DNA from: an uncultured Flavobacteriaceae bacterium
GTDB lineage: Bacteria > Bacteroidota > Bacteroidia > Flavobacteriales > Flavobacteriaceae
Reading direction: 5' to 3'
Length of the DNA: 64,000 bases
Assembly (NCBI GenBank): GCA_913065125.1
Contig: CAJYAG010000002.1
Coordinates: forward strand, 620,001 to 684,000
In this document: piece by piece, positions 36,626-45,684 of the stretch
Layout: the number at the start of each line of letters is the position of its first letter
Position numbering within the stretch: the first letter of the stretch is position 1
Notes under the pieces: generated by a model
Seen by the model: the letters and a program-made list of their open reading frames with translations, nothing else
Told to the model about the DNA's origin: nothing
Database searches by the model: none
Program-made: the position numbers and the translations under genes

Positions 36626-37906
36626 TTACGCAGTTTTTGTTGTGAAATTTTTAAAAATATTCACCACTATAAATATAAGAACTGCAGGTAAAACCCAACC
36701 CAAACTGTGTTCAGATAAAGGAATGTAACTTTGAATTCCTGTGAGTTTTTCTGGGTTGATAATAAACTTTAAAAAATCTGGAATGCTAAACAAAAAGGTA
36801 ACTCCAACTACAGTTTTAAAAACAGTTGGAGAAGCTAATTTTTCTGGTAGCACATTTAGTAAAATTAAAATGATGGTTATTGGGTAAATAAACATTAATA
36901 CTGGGAGCGCAATAACTATAATATAATGCACATCAAACTGCCCAATTAAAACTCCCAATCCACAACCAATAATTGCCGTTATTCTATATGCTTTTTGTGA
37001 GTTGTTAAACAGTCCTTTAATATAATCTGAAGTTCCGGTTACAATTCCAACTCCAGTAGTAAAACAAGCCAAAGCGACTAAAACACTTAAAAAAGCAGTA
37101 CCGATATTTCCTAAAGTTTGTGTACTTATACTCGTTAAGATTTCTGTTCTTGTTGCATTTTCTGCAAAAGAACTACTAAAGTAAACTCCGTTATAAATTA
37201 AGCCAGTATAAATAATTAGTAAGCCAATTCCGGCTACAATTCCAGCTTTAGAAATCAGTTCTTTTTTTACTTCAAAAGAAGTTCCTTTTTTAAAGTTCAT
37301 AGAAATTACTAGAACACCACCAACTACAATTGCTCCAATAGCATCAAAAGTTTGATAACCTTCTAATAAACCACTGACAAATGGAGTTTTAAAACTTGTT
37401 GGATTTATAACATCTGGACTTGTTGTAATTCCGACAAAAATAACAGCTAATAAAATGATGATGATAAATGGAGTTAAGAATTTTCCGATGAGGTTTAAAA
37501 TTTTAGAACGATTCATTACAAACACAAAAACCAACGCAAAATAAATAGTGCTTGTTAGTAAAGATGAAGTTCCAAAAAACGGAGCAATTGCCATTTCGTG
37601 TGTTACAGAAGCAGTTCTTGGTGCTGGTAGCGTAATAGAAATTGCGTAAACAATTAAACAGTAAACCAAACTAAATGTTGGCGACACTTTTTTGCCAAAA
37701 TCGAACATGGTTCCTTGTAAACGTGCGTGTGCTATAATTCCGAAAATCGGAATAATAACTGCTGTAACAAAAAAACCAAGTGTTACTAAGTTCCAACTTT
37801 CGCCAGATTGAACGCCTAAAAAGGGAGGAAGAATTAAATTTCCAGCGCCAAAAAACATCGAGAATAAGGCAAATCCAACGATTAAAATTTCTTTTGTTTT
37901 ATTCAA
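36626..37906 (-). CDS. brnQ: Branched-chain amino acid transport protein BrnQ
   Basis: A 426-aa Na+-coupled (LIVCS family) transporter for Leu, Ile and Val with about 12 membrane helices. Signature near the N terminus: LIVGFALFSMFFGAGNLILPP. I chose the TTG at 37906 (MNKTKEILIVGF) because it gives the family start and lies 1 bp after the stop of the upstream gene; the longer frame to 37972 would overlap that gene by 65 bp. A TTG start with tight coupling implies low or coupled expression. The Ile-rich attenuators at the far end of the window concern the same amino acids, though not this gene. Confidence 0.92.
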   Translation of the reverse strand: MNKTKEILIVGFALFSMFFGAGNLILPPFLGVQSGESWNLVTLGFFVTAVIIPIFGIIAHARLQGTMFDFGKKVSPTFSLVYCLIVYAISITLPAPRTASVTHEMAIAPFFGTSSLLTSTIYFALVFVFVMNRSKILNLIGKFLTPFIIIILLAVIFVGITTSPDVINPTSFKTPFVSGLLEGYQTFDAIGAIVVGGVLVISMNFKKGTSFEVKKELISKAGIVAGIGLLIIYTGLIYNGVYFSSSFAENATRTEILTSISTQTLGNIGTAFLSVLVALACFTTGVGIVTGTSDYIKGLFNNSQKAYRITAIIGCGLGVLIGQFDVHYIIVIALPVLMFIYPITIILILLNVLPEKLASPTVFKTVVGVTFLFSIPDFLKFIINPEKLTGIQSYIPLSEHSLGWVLPAVLIFIVVNIFKNFTTKTA

Positions 37907-37907
37907 C

Positions 37908-38456
37908 TTAAGAAGATTTCTTGAAAAGTAATAAAGCGGTATTTGAAATAAGGTATAGCAAAGAAATGCCAATCAACATAAATTTCGAAATAGCAAAAAA
38001 GTAAGCAACAGAAGCCCAATATTCTTTATAGCTTCCAATTAATAGTTTTATCAATGCTACATTTTCTATTGCATCAAAAATAGCTGTAATAAACATAGAC
38101 CAAATTAAAAGCTCCCCAATTCTATAAAAAGCTTTTCCAGTCCATAGACGCTCGTTTATTTTGTGAATTAAAAGTGAAATAAACAATGTGTAAATTAGTA
38201 AGAAAAGAAAATCATAGCCTAAGTTTAAGCCTGCAAATGTTTTTGCTAACGGAGACCATGAGTTGATAATTTCGACAGATTTATCAAGACTTCCGGCCAA
38301 TTCAAAGGAGAAAATTCCGTAAGGAGCAGCTGCATTATCTAAATACATATTAAAATATCTTAAAACAACAGCGCTTATTATGAAAAGGTAAAAGAGACTA
38401 AACGTTAGTTTCTTTTCAGCTTTTAATGTAATATTTCTAAAGGGAGATGTAAACAT
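37908..38456 (-). CDS. Hypothetical membrane protein
   Basis: A 182-aa protein with four probable membrane helices (for example FSLFYLFIISAVVLRYF, DFLFLLIYTLFISLLI, LLIWSMFITAIFDAIENVAL and FMLIGISLLYLISNTALLLF). I do not recognise a named family. The ATG at 38456 was preferred to an upstream TTG at 38483 because the latter sits against the promoter of the divergent hydrolase. It ends 1 bp before brnQ, so the two are likely one operon; a transport-accessory role is conceivable but not shown. Confidence 0.65.
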   Translation of the reverse strand: MFTSPFRNITLKAEKKLTFSLFYLFIISAVVLRYFNMYLDNAAAPYGIFSFELAGSLDKSVEIINSWSPLAKTFAGLNLGYDFLFLLIYTLFISLLIHKINERLWTGKAFYRIGELLIWSMFITAIFDAIENVALIKLLIGSYKEYWASVAYFFAISKFMLIGISLLYLISNTALLLFKKSS

Positions 38457-38505
38457 TTTAAAACTTAATTTAAATAACCTCAATAAAGATACATATTTTT
38501 GTTCA

Positions 38506-39291
38506 ATGCAAAATAATATCTACTATAAAAACACGAAAATTTCTTTTTCATCAATAGGAAAAGGTGCTGCAATAGTGCTTTTGCATGGTTTTTTAGAGAA
38601 TTCTACAATGTGGAATTCTGTTGCCAAAGAACTCTCTAAACAAAATAAAGTTATTTGTATAGATTTGTTAGGACATGGAAACACAGAATGTATGGGTTAT
38701 GTTCATTCTATGGAATTGATGGCAAAAGCGGTTGAAGCTGTTTTAAAACATTTGAGAATTCGTAAATCAATTTTAATTGGACATTCTATGGGCGGATATG
38801 TTGCGTTGGCATTTGCAGAAAAAAATCTACAGAAAGTAAAAGGTTTGTGTTTGATGAATTCTACTTCTTTGGCTGATGATAACGAAAGAAAAACGTTAAG
38901 AACAAGAGCAAATAAGTTAGTGCAGAAGCACTTTAAAAACATGGTGCAAATGTCTTTTACCAATTTGTTTAGTGAAGAAAGTAGAAATACCTATAAATAT
39001 GAATTAAAGATAGCTTTGAAGGAGGCAGTACAAACAACGCTTCAAGGGTATATTGCTTGCCAAGAAGGGATGAAGATAAGACCAAATAGAGAACCTGTTT
39101 TACAAGAATTACCTTGTAAAAAGCTCTTAATTATTGGAAAAAAGGACCCGGTGTTAGACTTTGAAACATCTATAAAAGAAGCTAAAAACAACCATTTAGA
39201 AACGGTTATTTTTAATGACGGCCATATGAGTCATATTGAAAATAAAGTTGAGCTGATTGATGCCTTAAAACAATTTGTAAAAAGCTGCTAA
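38506..39291 (+). CDS. Alpha/beta hydrolase
   Basis: A 261-aa alpha/beta-hydrolase fold enzyme. The oxyanion motif is LLHGFLEN (25-32), the nucleophile elbow GHSMGG has Ser94, the acid is likely Asp in GKKDPVLDFE, and the catalytic His is in NDGHMSHIE. No signal peptide. Substrate unknown; the family covers esterases, lipases and BioH/MenH-like enzymes. A -7-like TATTTTTG lies only 5 bp before the ATG, so the transcript may be leaderless. Confidence 0.88.
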   Translation: MQNNIYYKNTKISFSSIGKGAAIVLLHGFLENSTMWNSVAKELSKQNKVICIDLLGHGNTECMGYVHSMELMAKAVEAVLKHLRIRKSILIGHSMGGYVALAFAEKNLQKVKGLCLMNSTSLADDNERKTLRTRANKLVQKHFKNMVQMSFTNLFSEESRNTYKYELKIALKEAVQTTLQGYIACQEGMKIRPNREPVLQELPCKKLLIIGKKDPVLDFETSIKEAKNNHLETVIFNDGHMSHIENKVELIDALKQFVKSC

Positions 39292-39351
39292 ACTTGACTT
39301 ACTTTAAAAATTTAGCTAACTTCGTTTAACTTCTGATATAAAACATTTATG

Positions 39352-39366
39352 CTGAACTTGTTTCAG
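39352..39366. repeat. Short intergenic hairpin CTGAA-TTCAG
   Basis: CTGAACTTGTTTCAG, a small stem of a type frequent between flavobacterial genes, located before the putative cassette boundary. Confidence 0.35.
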
Positions 39367-39391
39367 TATTAAATCGTTCGATAGTATATTA

Positions 39392-39398
39392 GTTAGGC
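39392..39398 (+). other. GTTAGGC, possible left boundary of an integron-like cassette
   Basis: Matches the integron crossover core GTTRRRY. A GCCCAAC (RYYYAAC) lies at 42118-42124 beginning a large imperfect palindrome, so the AraC gene and amidohydrolase are bracketed by core-like sites. A 7-mer match alone is weak. Confidence 0.3.
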
Positions 39399-39457
39399 AC
39401 AATTTACAGCGATTCAACAAAACTCATATATTTTAATCTAAATACTAATTTATTATA

Positions 39458-40585
39458 TTGGAACTAATTATTGATTTTATCTTAATTGTAGGTATTGTTT
39501 TAAACATAATTATACTTTTAAAATTATTTAAAACAAATAACACTCAATTACCAAAGAAAATACTAATTGTATTTTGGTTTTTTATTCTCTTTACCATAAT
39601 TCATTTTTATGGCTTGCTTCACAATTTAAAGTTTCTATTAACACCAACTTTTATACTAGAAAATGGCTCAAGATTTTTATTAGCTGTACTGATATACCTA
39701 TACGTAAAATCACTTTTTGAAAGCGAAAATAATTTTATAACAAAACATTCTGCACATTTCATACCTTTTATTCTTTACTTACTTTTTTATATTATACCTT
39801 CTTCCATAAACGATGCAACTGATAAAAGTATATTTCCATACCTACAAATAATAAATAAGCATATAAATCTAGCTTTGATAAAAGACAGTTATGGAATTCT
39901 TTACTTATTAATGTCATTAAATATTTTCTATAAATATGAACCAAGATTGAAACAGTTTTTTTCAACTTTTAGGGAGCAGGATTTTGTATGGATTAAGAAA
40001 TTTATAATTTTATTCTTGATAGCTTTGAGTATTGATTTAATTATAACATTTTCTGAAATATTTTTTGTTTATAATGTAGAATGGGATGCTTATATTACAG
40101 TTTTTTTTGTCATTACGGCAATGGGATATTTAGGATATTTCGGACTAACCCAAACAACTATATTTTTGACTGAAATTACTTCTGATGATACTCTACTGTC
40201 TAAAACTAACAACACTCAAAGAATAATTAAACCAGAAGAGGTGATGGTGTTAAAATCTAATTTGAACAAACTTTTCAAGAAAGAAAAAGTTCATCTAAGA
40301 AAGGACTTAACCTTGAATGATTTATCTCAAGAAATGCAAATTAGTAGCAGAAAATTGTCAGCCCTTTTAAATGATGTTTTAAAGACAAACTTTTATGATA
40401 AAGTGAATTACCATCGTGTTGAAGAAGCAAAAAATATGCTAGTAACAGACAAAGTACTTCAATATACAATTACTGCCATAGGTGAATTATGTGGGTTTAA
40501 CTCAAAAAGCAGTTTTTATCGTGTTTTTAAAAATTCAACAGGCTATTCACCTTCAGAATACATAAATAGTTTTAATAATAAATAG
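39458..40585 (+). CDS. Membrane-anchored AraC-family transcriptional regulator
   Basis: A 375-aa protein with an N-terminal half of seven or so transmembrane helices (from DFILIVGIVLNIIILLKLF through GYLGYFGLTQTTIFL) and a C-terminal AraC DNA-binding domain (about 270-375): LTLNDLSQEMQISSRKLSAL as the first helix-turn-helix and ITAIGELCGFNSKSSFYRVF followed by TGYSPSEYI as the second. The membrane part may sense lipids or small molecules. It starts with TTG; no closer ATG gives a hydrophobic start. Next gene is an amidohydrolase 93 bp downstream, possibly its target. Confidence 0.85.
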   Translation: MELIIDFILIVGIVLNIIILLKLFKTNNTQLPKKILIVFWFFILFTIIHFYGLLHNLKFLLTPTFILENGSRFLLAVLIYLYVKSLFESENNFITKHSAHFIPFILYLLFYIIPSSINDATDKSIFPYLQIINKHINLALIKDSYGILYLLMSLNIFYKYEPRLKQFFSTFREQDFVWIKKFIILFLIALSIDLIITFSEIFFVYNVEWDAYITVFFVITAMGYLGYFGLTQTTIFLTEITSDDTLLSKTNNTQRIIKPEEVMVLKSNLNKLFKKEKVHLRKDLTLNDLSQEMQISSRKLSALLNDVLKTNFYDKVNYHRVEEAKNMLVTDKVLQYTITAIGELCGFNSKSSFYRVFKNSTGYSPSEYINSFNNK

Positions 40586-40678
40586 TCTTATTGCGTGCAT
40601 TGAGACTTATACAATTGAGGATTAGTGTAACGTTAGATTGATATTTGTGTCTTGTAAATACAAACAAAAAATATAATC

Positions 40679-42106
40679 ATGAAAAAATTTCAACTATTAG
40701 TATTAATTTTAATTTTTACTTCTTGCAGCGAAAAAAGACCTACAAAAAAGAAACAACAATCATCTCAACAAGAAACTGTTTATGCCATCAAAAATGTGAA
40801 TATCATTTCTATGACAAAGGAAAATGAACTCATAAAAAATGCTACGATAGTTCTCAAAGACAAGAAAATAGTAACAATCAACAAGTCAATTCCCAATAAC
40901 GCAACAATCATTGACGGAAAAGGAAAATGGCTAATACCAGGTCTAATTGATATGCATGTTCATAATCTAGCAGATGGCCCATATAAATCCTATCCTACAA
41001 GAGGTCCGGCAATACATTTTGATACACAAAATTTTATGACACTTTATATAGCAAATGGTGTTACTACAGTATTTGAATTAAGTGCAAGAGCAGAACATAT
41101 TGGGCAACGAAACGAAATAATAAGAGGCGATGTAATAGGTCCAAGAATCGCTTTAGCCGCATTAATTGATGGAAACAATGCAAATATGTCTGCAAAAACA
41201 CCTTCTGAAGGAAGACAAACTGTTAGAATTGCAAAAGGTGAAGGCTATGAGTTTATAAAAGTATATTCTCAATTAAATATTGAAACCTATAAAGCGATCA
41301 TTGATGAGGCAAATAAACAGGGAATGAAAGTTGTTGGACACATTCCTAATGCATTTAAGGGAAAGACTGCCAATGATTTTTTTGTTCCTCACTTTGGATT
41401 AATCGCTCACGCAGAAGAATTATCAAAACAAGCTGAAGACTTCAGCTTACAAAAAGCACAAGAGTTTGCGCGTTTAGCAAAAGAAAATGGTACTTGGTTA
41501 ATTCCTAATTTATCTAATCTTGTTTATATAGCAAAACAAGCACGTTCTCTTGATAGTGTCCGAAACCTTAAAAGTTTTAAATTTGTCCATCCACTGATGC
41601 AGAGTAAATGGATTGTATCCAATCAATACAACCAAGGCACAAATGCCAAACGTATTGCTTACTTCGATAAACTCGTTGACTTTCATCTTAAGATTGTTAA
41701 GGCTTTTAAAAAAGAAGGCGTTCCAATGGTTGCAGGAACAGATGCAGGAACTTCAGGAATTGTATGGGGATTTTCACTTCACGACGAATTGAAGTTATTA
41801 GTAGAAGCTGGATTGACTAATGAAGAGGCATTGGCTTCTGCAACAAGATTAGGAGCTGAATGGCTTGAAATCGGCGATAAATTAGGGACAATAGAAATAG
41901 GAAAGTTTGCAGATTTGATTTTGTTAGATGAAAACCCTTTAGATGACATTAATAATACTCGTAAAATTGCAGGTGTCTTTGTAAATGGAAAATGGATTGA
42001 AAAAAACAAAATTGACGAGATGCTTTCTGATGTTGAGGAATGGAATAATACAAATAAAGAAAAGTATAACTGGAAAGAAATGGTAAGGAAAATAAGAGGT
42101 AAATAA
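40679..42106 (+). CDS. Amidohydrolase-family lipoprotein
   Basis: A 475-aa exported lipoprotein (lipobox LIFTSC, Cys17). It belongs to the metal-dependent amidohydrolase superfamily: the HxH metal motif is GLIDMHVHNL, further His ligands are in VVGHIPN and GLIAHAEEL, and the terminal Asp in AGTDAGTSGIVWG; the C-terminal composite sandwich ends LGTIEIGKFADLILLDENPL. Such enzymes act on peptides (Xaa-Pro dipeptides), cyclic amides or organophosphates. Downstream lies a long palindromic element resembling attC. Confidence 0.88.
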   Translation: MKKFQLLVLILIFTSCSEKRPTKKKQQSSQQETVYAIKNVNIISMTKENELIKNATIVLKDKKIVTINKSIPNNATIIDGKGKWLIPGLIDMHVHNLADGPYKSYPTRGPAIHFDTQNFMTLYIANGVTTVFELSARAEHIGQRNEIIRGDVIGPRIALAALIDGNNANMSAKTPSEGRQTVRIAKGEGYEFIKVYSQLNIETYKAIIDEANKQGMKVVGHIPNAFKGKTANDFFVPHFGLIAHAEELSKQAEDFSLQKAQEFARLAKENGTWLIPNLSNLVYIAKQARSLDSVRNLKSFKFVHPLMQSKWIVSNQYNQGTNAKRIAYFDKLVDFHLKIVKAFKKEGVPMVAGTDAGTSGIVWGFSLHDELKLLVEAGLTNEEALASATRLGAEWLEIGDKLGTIEIGKFADLILLDENPLDDINNTRKIAGVFVNGKWIEKNKIDEMLSDVEEWNNTNKEKYNWKEMVRKIRGK

Positions 42107-42117
42107 ACAAAAAACGT

Positions 42118-42249
42118 GCCCAACACCATATAAAAATAATGCTTAGTTTAGTACTTAATTAAGATTCCATGCGGTTTTGTTACTTCTGATTTTCTGCAGG
42201 AAAATCCTCGCACACAAAACCGCACTATTCTTATATAGTAATGTTAATC
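42118..42249. repeat. Nested imperfect palindrome, attC-like element
   Basis: Begins GCCCAAC and ends GTTAATC. The outer arms (42121-42142 and 42222-42246) pair with a 3-nt bulge and three mismatches in 17; inside, TGCGGTTTTGT (42170-42180) pairs perfectly with ACAAAACCGCA (42214-42224), and GATTTTC pairs with GAAAATC at the tip. Such extrahelical bases and core sites are typical of integron attC sites. No integrase is in the window. Confidence 0.5.
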
Positions 42250-42261
42250 GAAAGTGTGCTT

Positions 42262-43311
42262 CTACTCTTCCTTTAACGCATTCCAACCTTGCGCTTTTAA
42301 TTCAATTTCTTGGTTGGCGCGTGTAACTAAATTCATTCCTTGACTTTCTTCAGTAATATGACCAATAATAGAAAAATTTGGGTTTCCTTTTATCTTATCA
42401 AAATCAGCAATGGGAACTGTAAATAACAATTCATAATCTTCGCCACCACTTAAAGCGATCATGGTAGAATCCATGTTAAATTCTTCACAAGTAGAAATTA
42501 CTTGTGGATCTAACGGAAATTTATCTTCATATAATTTACATCCAACTTTAGATTGCGAGCAAATGTGCATAATTTCTGAGGATAATCCGTCAGAAATATC
42601 AATCATAGAAGTCGGTTTTACTTCTAATTCTTTTAACAAACCAGCAACGTCTTTACGTGCTTCTGGTTTTAATTGACGCTCAATTAAATAGGTGTAATTA
42701 TCTAAATCTGGTTGATTGTTTGGGTCAACTTTAAAAACTTGTTTTTCTCTTTCTAGAACTTGTAATCCTAAATAAGCAGCGCCTAAATCTCCAGAAACTA
42801 CAATTAAATCGGTTTCTTTTGCGCCATTTCTATACACAACATCTTCTTTATTTGCTTTGCCAATTGCAGTAATTGAAATCAACATTCCAGTTGTTGATGA
42901 AGTGGTATCGCCACCAATTAAATCTACGTTATATGTTTCGCAAGCCAATTGAACTCCCGCATACAATTCTTCAATTGCTTCTAACGGAAAACGATTAGAA
43001 ACAGCAATTGAAACTGTAATTTGTTCTGCGGTTCCGTTCATTGCATAAACATCCGATAAATTAACCATTACCGCCTTGTAACCTAAGTGTTTTAACGGCA
43101 TATAACTCAAATCAAAATGAACACCTTCAATTAACAAGTCGGTTGTAATTAAAGTTTGCTTTTCTGATGCATCTAAAACCGCAGCATCATCTCCAACAGC
43201 TTTTACTGTTGATGCATGCTTGGTGTTGAAATGCTTTGTTAAATGGTGTATCAATCCGAATTCTCCTAATTCAGAAAGTGAGGTTTTATCTTGGTTTTTA
43301 TCTTCAATCAT
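42262..43311 (-). CDS. thiL: Thiamine-monophosphate kinase
   Basis: A 349-aa enzyme phosphorylating thiamine monophosphate to thiamine diphosphate. Seen: LGEFGLIHHL at the N terminus, VGDDAAVLD, TTDLLIEGVHFD, YKAVMVNLSDVYAMNG, LIGGDTTSS and MIDISDGLSSEIMHI followed by ALSGGEDYELLFT, all standard for ThiL. The ATG at 43311 was chosen; the longer frame (43329) includes the -7 element TATCTTTG at 43316-43323, which would give a nearly leaderless mRNA. Confidence 0.95.
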   Translation of the reverse strand: MIEDKNQDKTSLSELGEFGLIHHLTKHFNTKHASTVKAVGDDAAVLDASEKQTLITTDLLIEGVHFDLSYMPLKHLGYKAVMVNLSDVYAMNGTAEQITVSIAVSNRFPLEAIEELYAGVQLACETYNVDLIGGDTTSSTTGMLISITAIGKANKEDVVYRNGAKETDLIVVSGDLGAAYLGLQVLEREKQVFKVDPNNQPDLDNYTYLIERQLKPEARKDVAGLLKELEVKPTSMIDISDGLSSEIMHICSQSKVGCKLYEDKFPLDPQVISTCEEFNMDSTMIALSGGEDYELLFTVPIADFDKIKGNPNFSIIGHITEESQGMNLVTRANQEIELKAQGWNALKEE

Positions 43312-43315
43312 GCCG

Positions 43316-43323
43316 CAAAGATA
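43316..43323 (-). promoter_or_regulatory. -7 element of thiL
   Basis: Reverse strand TATCTTTG only 4 nt before the ATG, supporting the start chosen and a leaderless or near-leaderless message. Confidence 0.45.
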
Positions 43324-43372
43324 CAGCAATTCTATTTGTTTTTAAAGCATGAAAAGATGTTTTCATCTTCTG

Positions 43373-43448
43373 TCTGGCTGAGTGGAGTCGAAACTTAATT
43401 TATATAATAATCGAGTAACTTATAGTTCTCGACTCCGCTCTAACAGAC
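43373..43448. repeat. Inverted pair of GACTCCGCTC-type repeats
   Basis: AGTGGAGTCGA (left) and TCGACTCCGCT (right) are inverted copies with one mismatch, flanked by TGTCT/AGACA, enclosing about 35 AT-rich bases. Relative of the element at 4668-4693. Confidence 0.6.
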
Positions 43449-43460
43449 ATAGTTTTTGGT

Positions 43461-45089
43461 TTATCTAACCGAATAATATTTAAAAACTGGATATGCAACC
43501 GTTTTTGTTTCTACACCCTGTTCTTTTAAATAATCATCAAAGAAATTCCATGAGACTAGGCCGTCATCAGATTGTGGTTCTAGCATGTAAAAAGCTAAGT
43601 TGGTTAAAGGCTGCGCCATGTCAATCCAAAAATCACCTTTTCTAAAAGTTTGTGTTTTTGCTACATATTTTCCTTCTACAGTTGCCATATTGTGTCCTTC
43701 AAATTTACGTCTAGCATTGTTTAATTTATCAACCATAAATACTTCTCCTATTGCTCTTCTACGACTTTTTAATTCGGTAACTTTTATGCCTTGTTTTCTT
43801 AGATGTTTAACAATTGATATCATAGATTTTGGTAAAAAATAACCTCTAGGTAATTTTGTATTAACTGTTGCATCAAATTTTGATAAGTTGGTCACATTTG
43901 GCACATCAATAATTTTTCCGGAACGCAAATACCCTTTCTTTCCGTCTTTTTTAACATACGGAATGTAATCGTAGGTTCTGTAATTTTCTATTTTTTCATC
44001 CAAAGCAACCATTTTAAAACGGACACCTTTTTCAACTTTTCCAGCGTTATCAATTACATTTTGAATGGCGTCTTTTTCTGCTTTCGCATTAATTGCTGCC
44101 ATTTTTTTACCATACTTATTTGTAAATTCTAAGATTTCTGCAACAAAACCATAGGTTCCGTTCATTCGTTCATACAAACGATCGTGTGCAAAAGCTTCAC
44201 TTAAAATTCCGACTTTATTTCGCAAGCCCATTTGGTTTACAATATATCTTGGGTGATGATTGTACGTATAAATTGAAGTTGGTGGCCAGCCTTGTCTGGT
44301 AGAATAATATCCGTAAGGACCAATTTTAACCTTGTAGTTTTTGTCAATATTTTTAGTTACTTCAGGTAAAAGTTGGTTCCAAGTAAAATCATACGGAGCT
44401 TTTTCGCCAGCATAATGATAACTTGGTGCGTAGGTAATTCCGTAACCATGCCAAGTTCCGTTTGTGGTGTGTAAATCTACCAACATTTCTGGATCCCATT
44501 TTAAGATTACATTTTGAATTAATCCTGCGGTTTCAAACGCTTCCATTTTAATTCCGTCTCTATTCAAATCCAATCCTTGACTGTTAGCTCTAATTCCAAC
44601 TTCAACCGGACTGTCTTCTTGAGAAGGTCTTCTTCCTTGTTTCATTTTGTCGTTAGAATCTGTATTGTAAATCGGTGCAAAAATTAAAATTTGGTTGTCT
44701 AATAAATGCTTTTTATCGCCTAATAAAATATCGCGCATAATCTGCTGCACAATTTCTTTACCTTCTACTTCTCCAGAATGAATATTTCCTTGAATGTATA
44801 AAACAGGTTTTCCTGAAGCTTTTGCTTCAGCAGGTGTTGTAATTTTTGGATTTGCCAGAATTACCATGGGAATCTTTTTTCCTTCTTTACTGGTTCCCAT
44901 ATATTCTACATGCAATAAATCTGACTCTTTTTGCAATGCAGCAATAAAAGACATCACTTCTGCATAAGTAGAAGTTTTTTGGTAATTAGTCTTTACAGGA
45001 ACAGTAATTAAATCTTCTGGCCATGCTTTTTGTTGTGCGGTAATTTGAGTTGCAATTAAAAATACGATTGCAGTAAAAATGCGTTTCAT
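43461..45089 (-). CDS. Secreted M14-family zinc carboxypeptidase
   Basis: A 542-aa protein with signal peptide MKRIFTAIVFLIATQITAQ. The M14 zinc site is visible: HSGEVEGKE with His104 and Glu107 (HxxE), and LVDLHTTNGTWHGYG supplying the third His. NRDGIKMEA contains the substrate-binding Arg, and ILSEAFAHDRLYER is near the expected catalytic Glu. Exported; probably degrades peptides in the periplasm or outside. C-terminal extension of unknown role. Confidence 0.88.
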   Translation of the reverse strand: MKRIFTAIVFLIATQITAQQKAWPEDLITVPVKTNYQKTSTYAEVMSFIAALQKESDLLHVEYMGTSKEGKKIPMVILANPKITTPAEAKASGKPVLYIQGNIHSGEVEGKEIVQQIMRDILLGDKKHLLDNQILIFAPIYNTDSNDKMKQGRRPSQEDSPVEVGIRANSQGLDLNRDGIKMEAFETAGLIQNVILKWDPEMLVDLHTTNGTWHGYGITYAPSYHYAGEKAPYDFTWNQLLPEVTKNIDKNYKVKIGPYGYYSTRQGWPPTSIYTYNHHPRYIVNQMGLRNKVGILSEAFAHDRLYERMNGTYGFVAEILEFTNKYGKKMAAINAKAEKDAIQNVIDNAGKVEKGVRFKMVALDEKIENYRTYDYIPYVKKDGKKGYLRSGKIIDVPNVTNLSKFDATVNTKLPRGYFLPKSMISIVKHLRKQGIKVTELKSRRRAIGEVFMVDKLNNARRKFEGHNMATVEGKYVAKTQTFRKGDFWIDMAQPLTNLAFYMLEPQSDDGLVSWNFFDDYLKEQGVETKTVAYPVFKYYSVR

Positions 45090-45255
45090 TTGGTTTGTTT
45101 TAGTGACGGAATAAAAGTAAGTTTAATTCCTTGTTTACAAAGTTTATAGCGTTTTTTTAACAGTTCATTAACAAAAGAATGTTTTCTTAAATCAACTTTA
45201 GAAGTAGGTATTAATTTTACCAATCAAACAATCAGTTTTATTCATGTTAAAAGGC

Positions 45256-45285
45256 TTTGAAAATCAGATTTTGTAGTTATATTTG
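45256..45285 (+). promoter_or_regulatory. suf operon promoter
   Basis: TTTG ending at 45259, 18-nt spacer, TATATTTG at 45278-45285, 33 bp before the sufA ATG. Very good match to the flavobacterial consensus. Confidence 0.7.
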
Positions 45286-45317
45286 CACCTAATTTGGATT
45301 TAATCTATATAAGAATT

Positions 45318-45647
45318 ATGATAAGAGTTTCAGACATCGCGAAGAAAAAAGTCATAGAATTAATGGCTGATGACGGTTTTGACGCATCCAAAGACTTTGT
45401 GCGCGTTGGTGTAAAAAGTGGAGGTTGCTCAGGTTTATCATATGATTTAACGTTTGATAAGAATCAAGCCGAAGATGATAAAGTTTTTGAAGACAATGAG
45501 GTGAAAATTATTGTTGATAAAAAAAGTTTCTTGTATTTGGTTGGCACAACACTAGAATATTCTGGAGGATTAAACGGAACAGGTTTCGTTTTTAACAATC
45601 CAAACGCGAATAGAACTTGTGGATGTGGGGAGAGTTTTTCGTTGTAA
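45318..45647 (+). CDS. sufA: Iron-sulfur cluster assembly accessory protein SufA/IscA type
   Basis: A 109-aa A-type carrier that accepts nascent Fe-S clusters from SufBCD. The three Cys ligands are present: GGCSGLSY (first) and the C-terminal TCGCGESFSL (second and third). The ATG at 45318 was chosen (MIRVSDIAKKK); the longer frame uses a TTG 24 bp upstream, close to the transcription start. First gene of the suf operon, followed by a dead four-helix gene and sufB. Confidence 0.95.
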   Translation: MIRVSDIAKKKVIELMADDGFDASKDFVRVGVKSGGCSGLSYDLTFDKNQAEDDKVFEDNEVKIIVDKKSFLYLVGTTLEYSGGLNGTGFVFNNPNANRTCGCGESFSL

Positions 45648-45684
45648 AAACTGTTGAAAGATTCAAAAATTAAAGGATTGAAAA

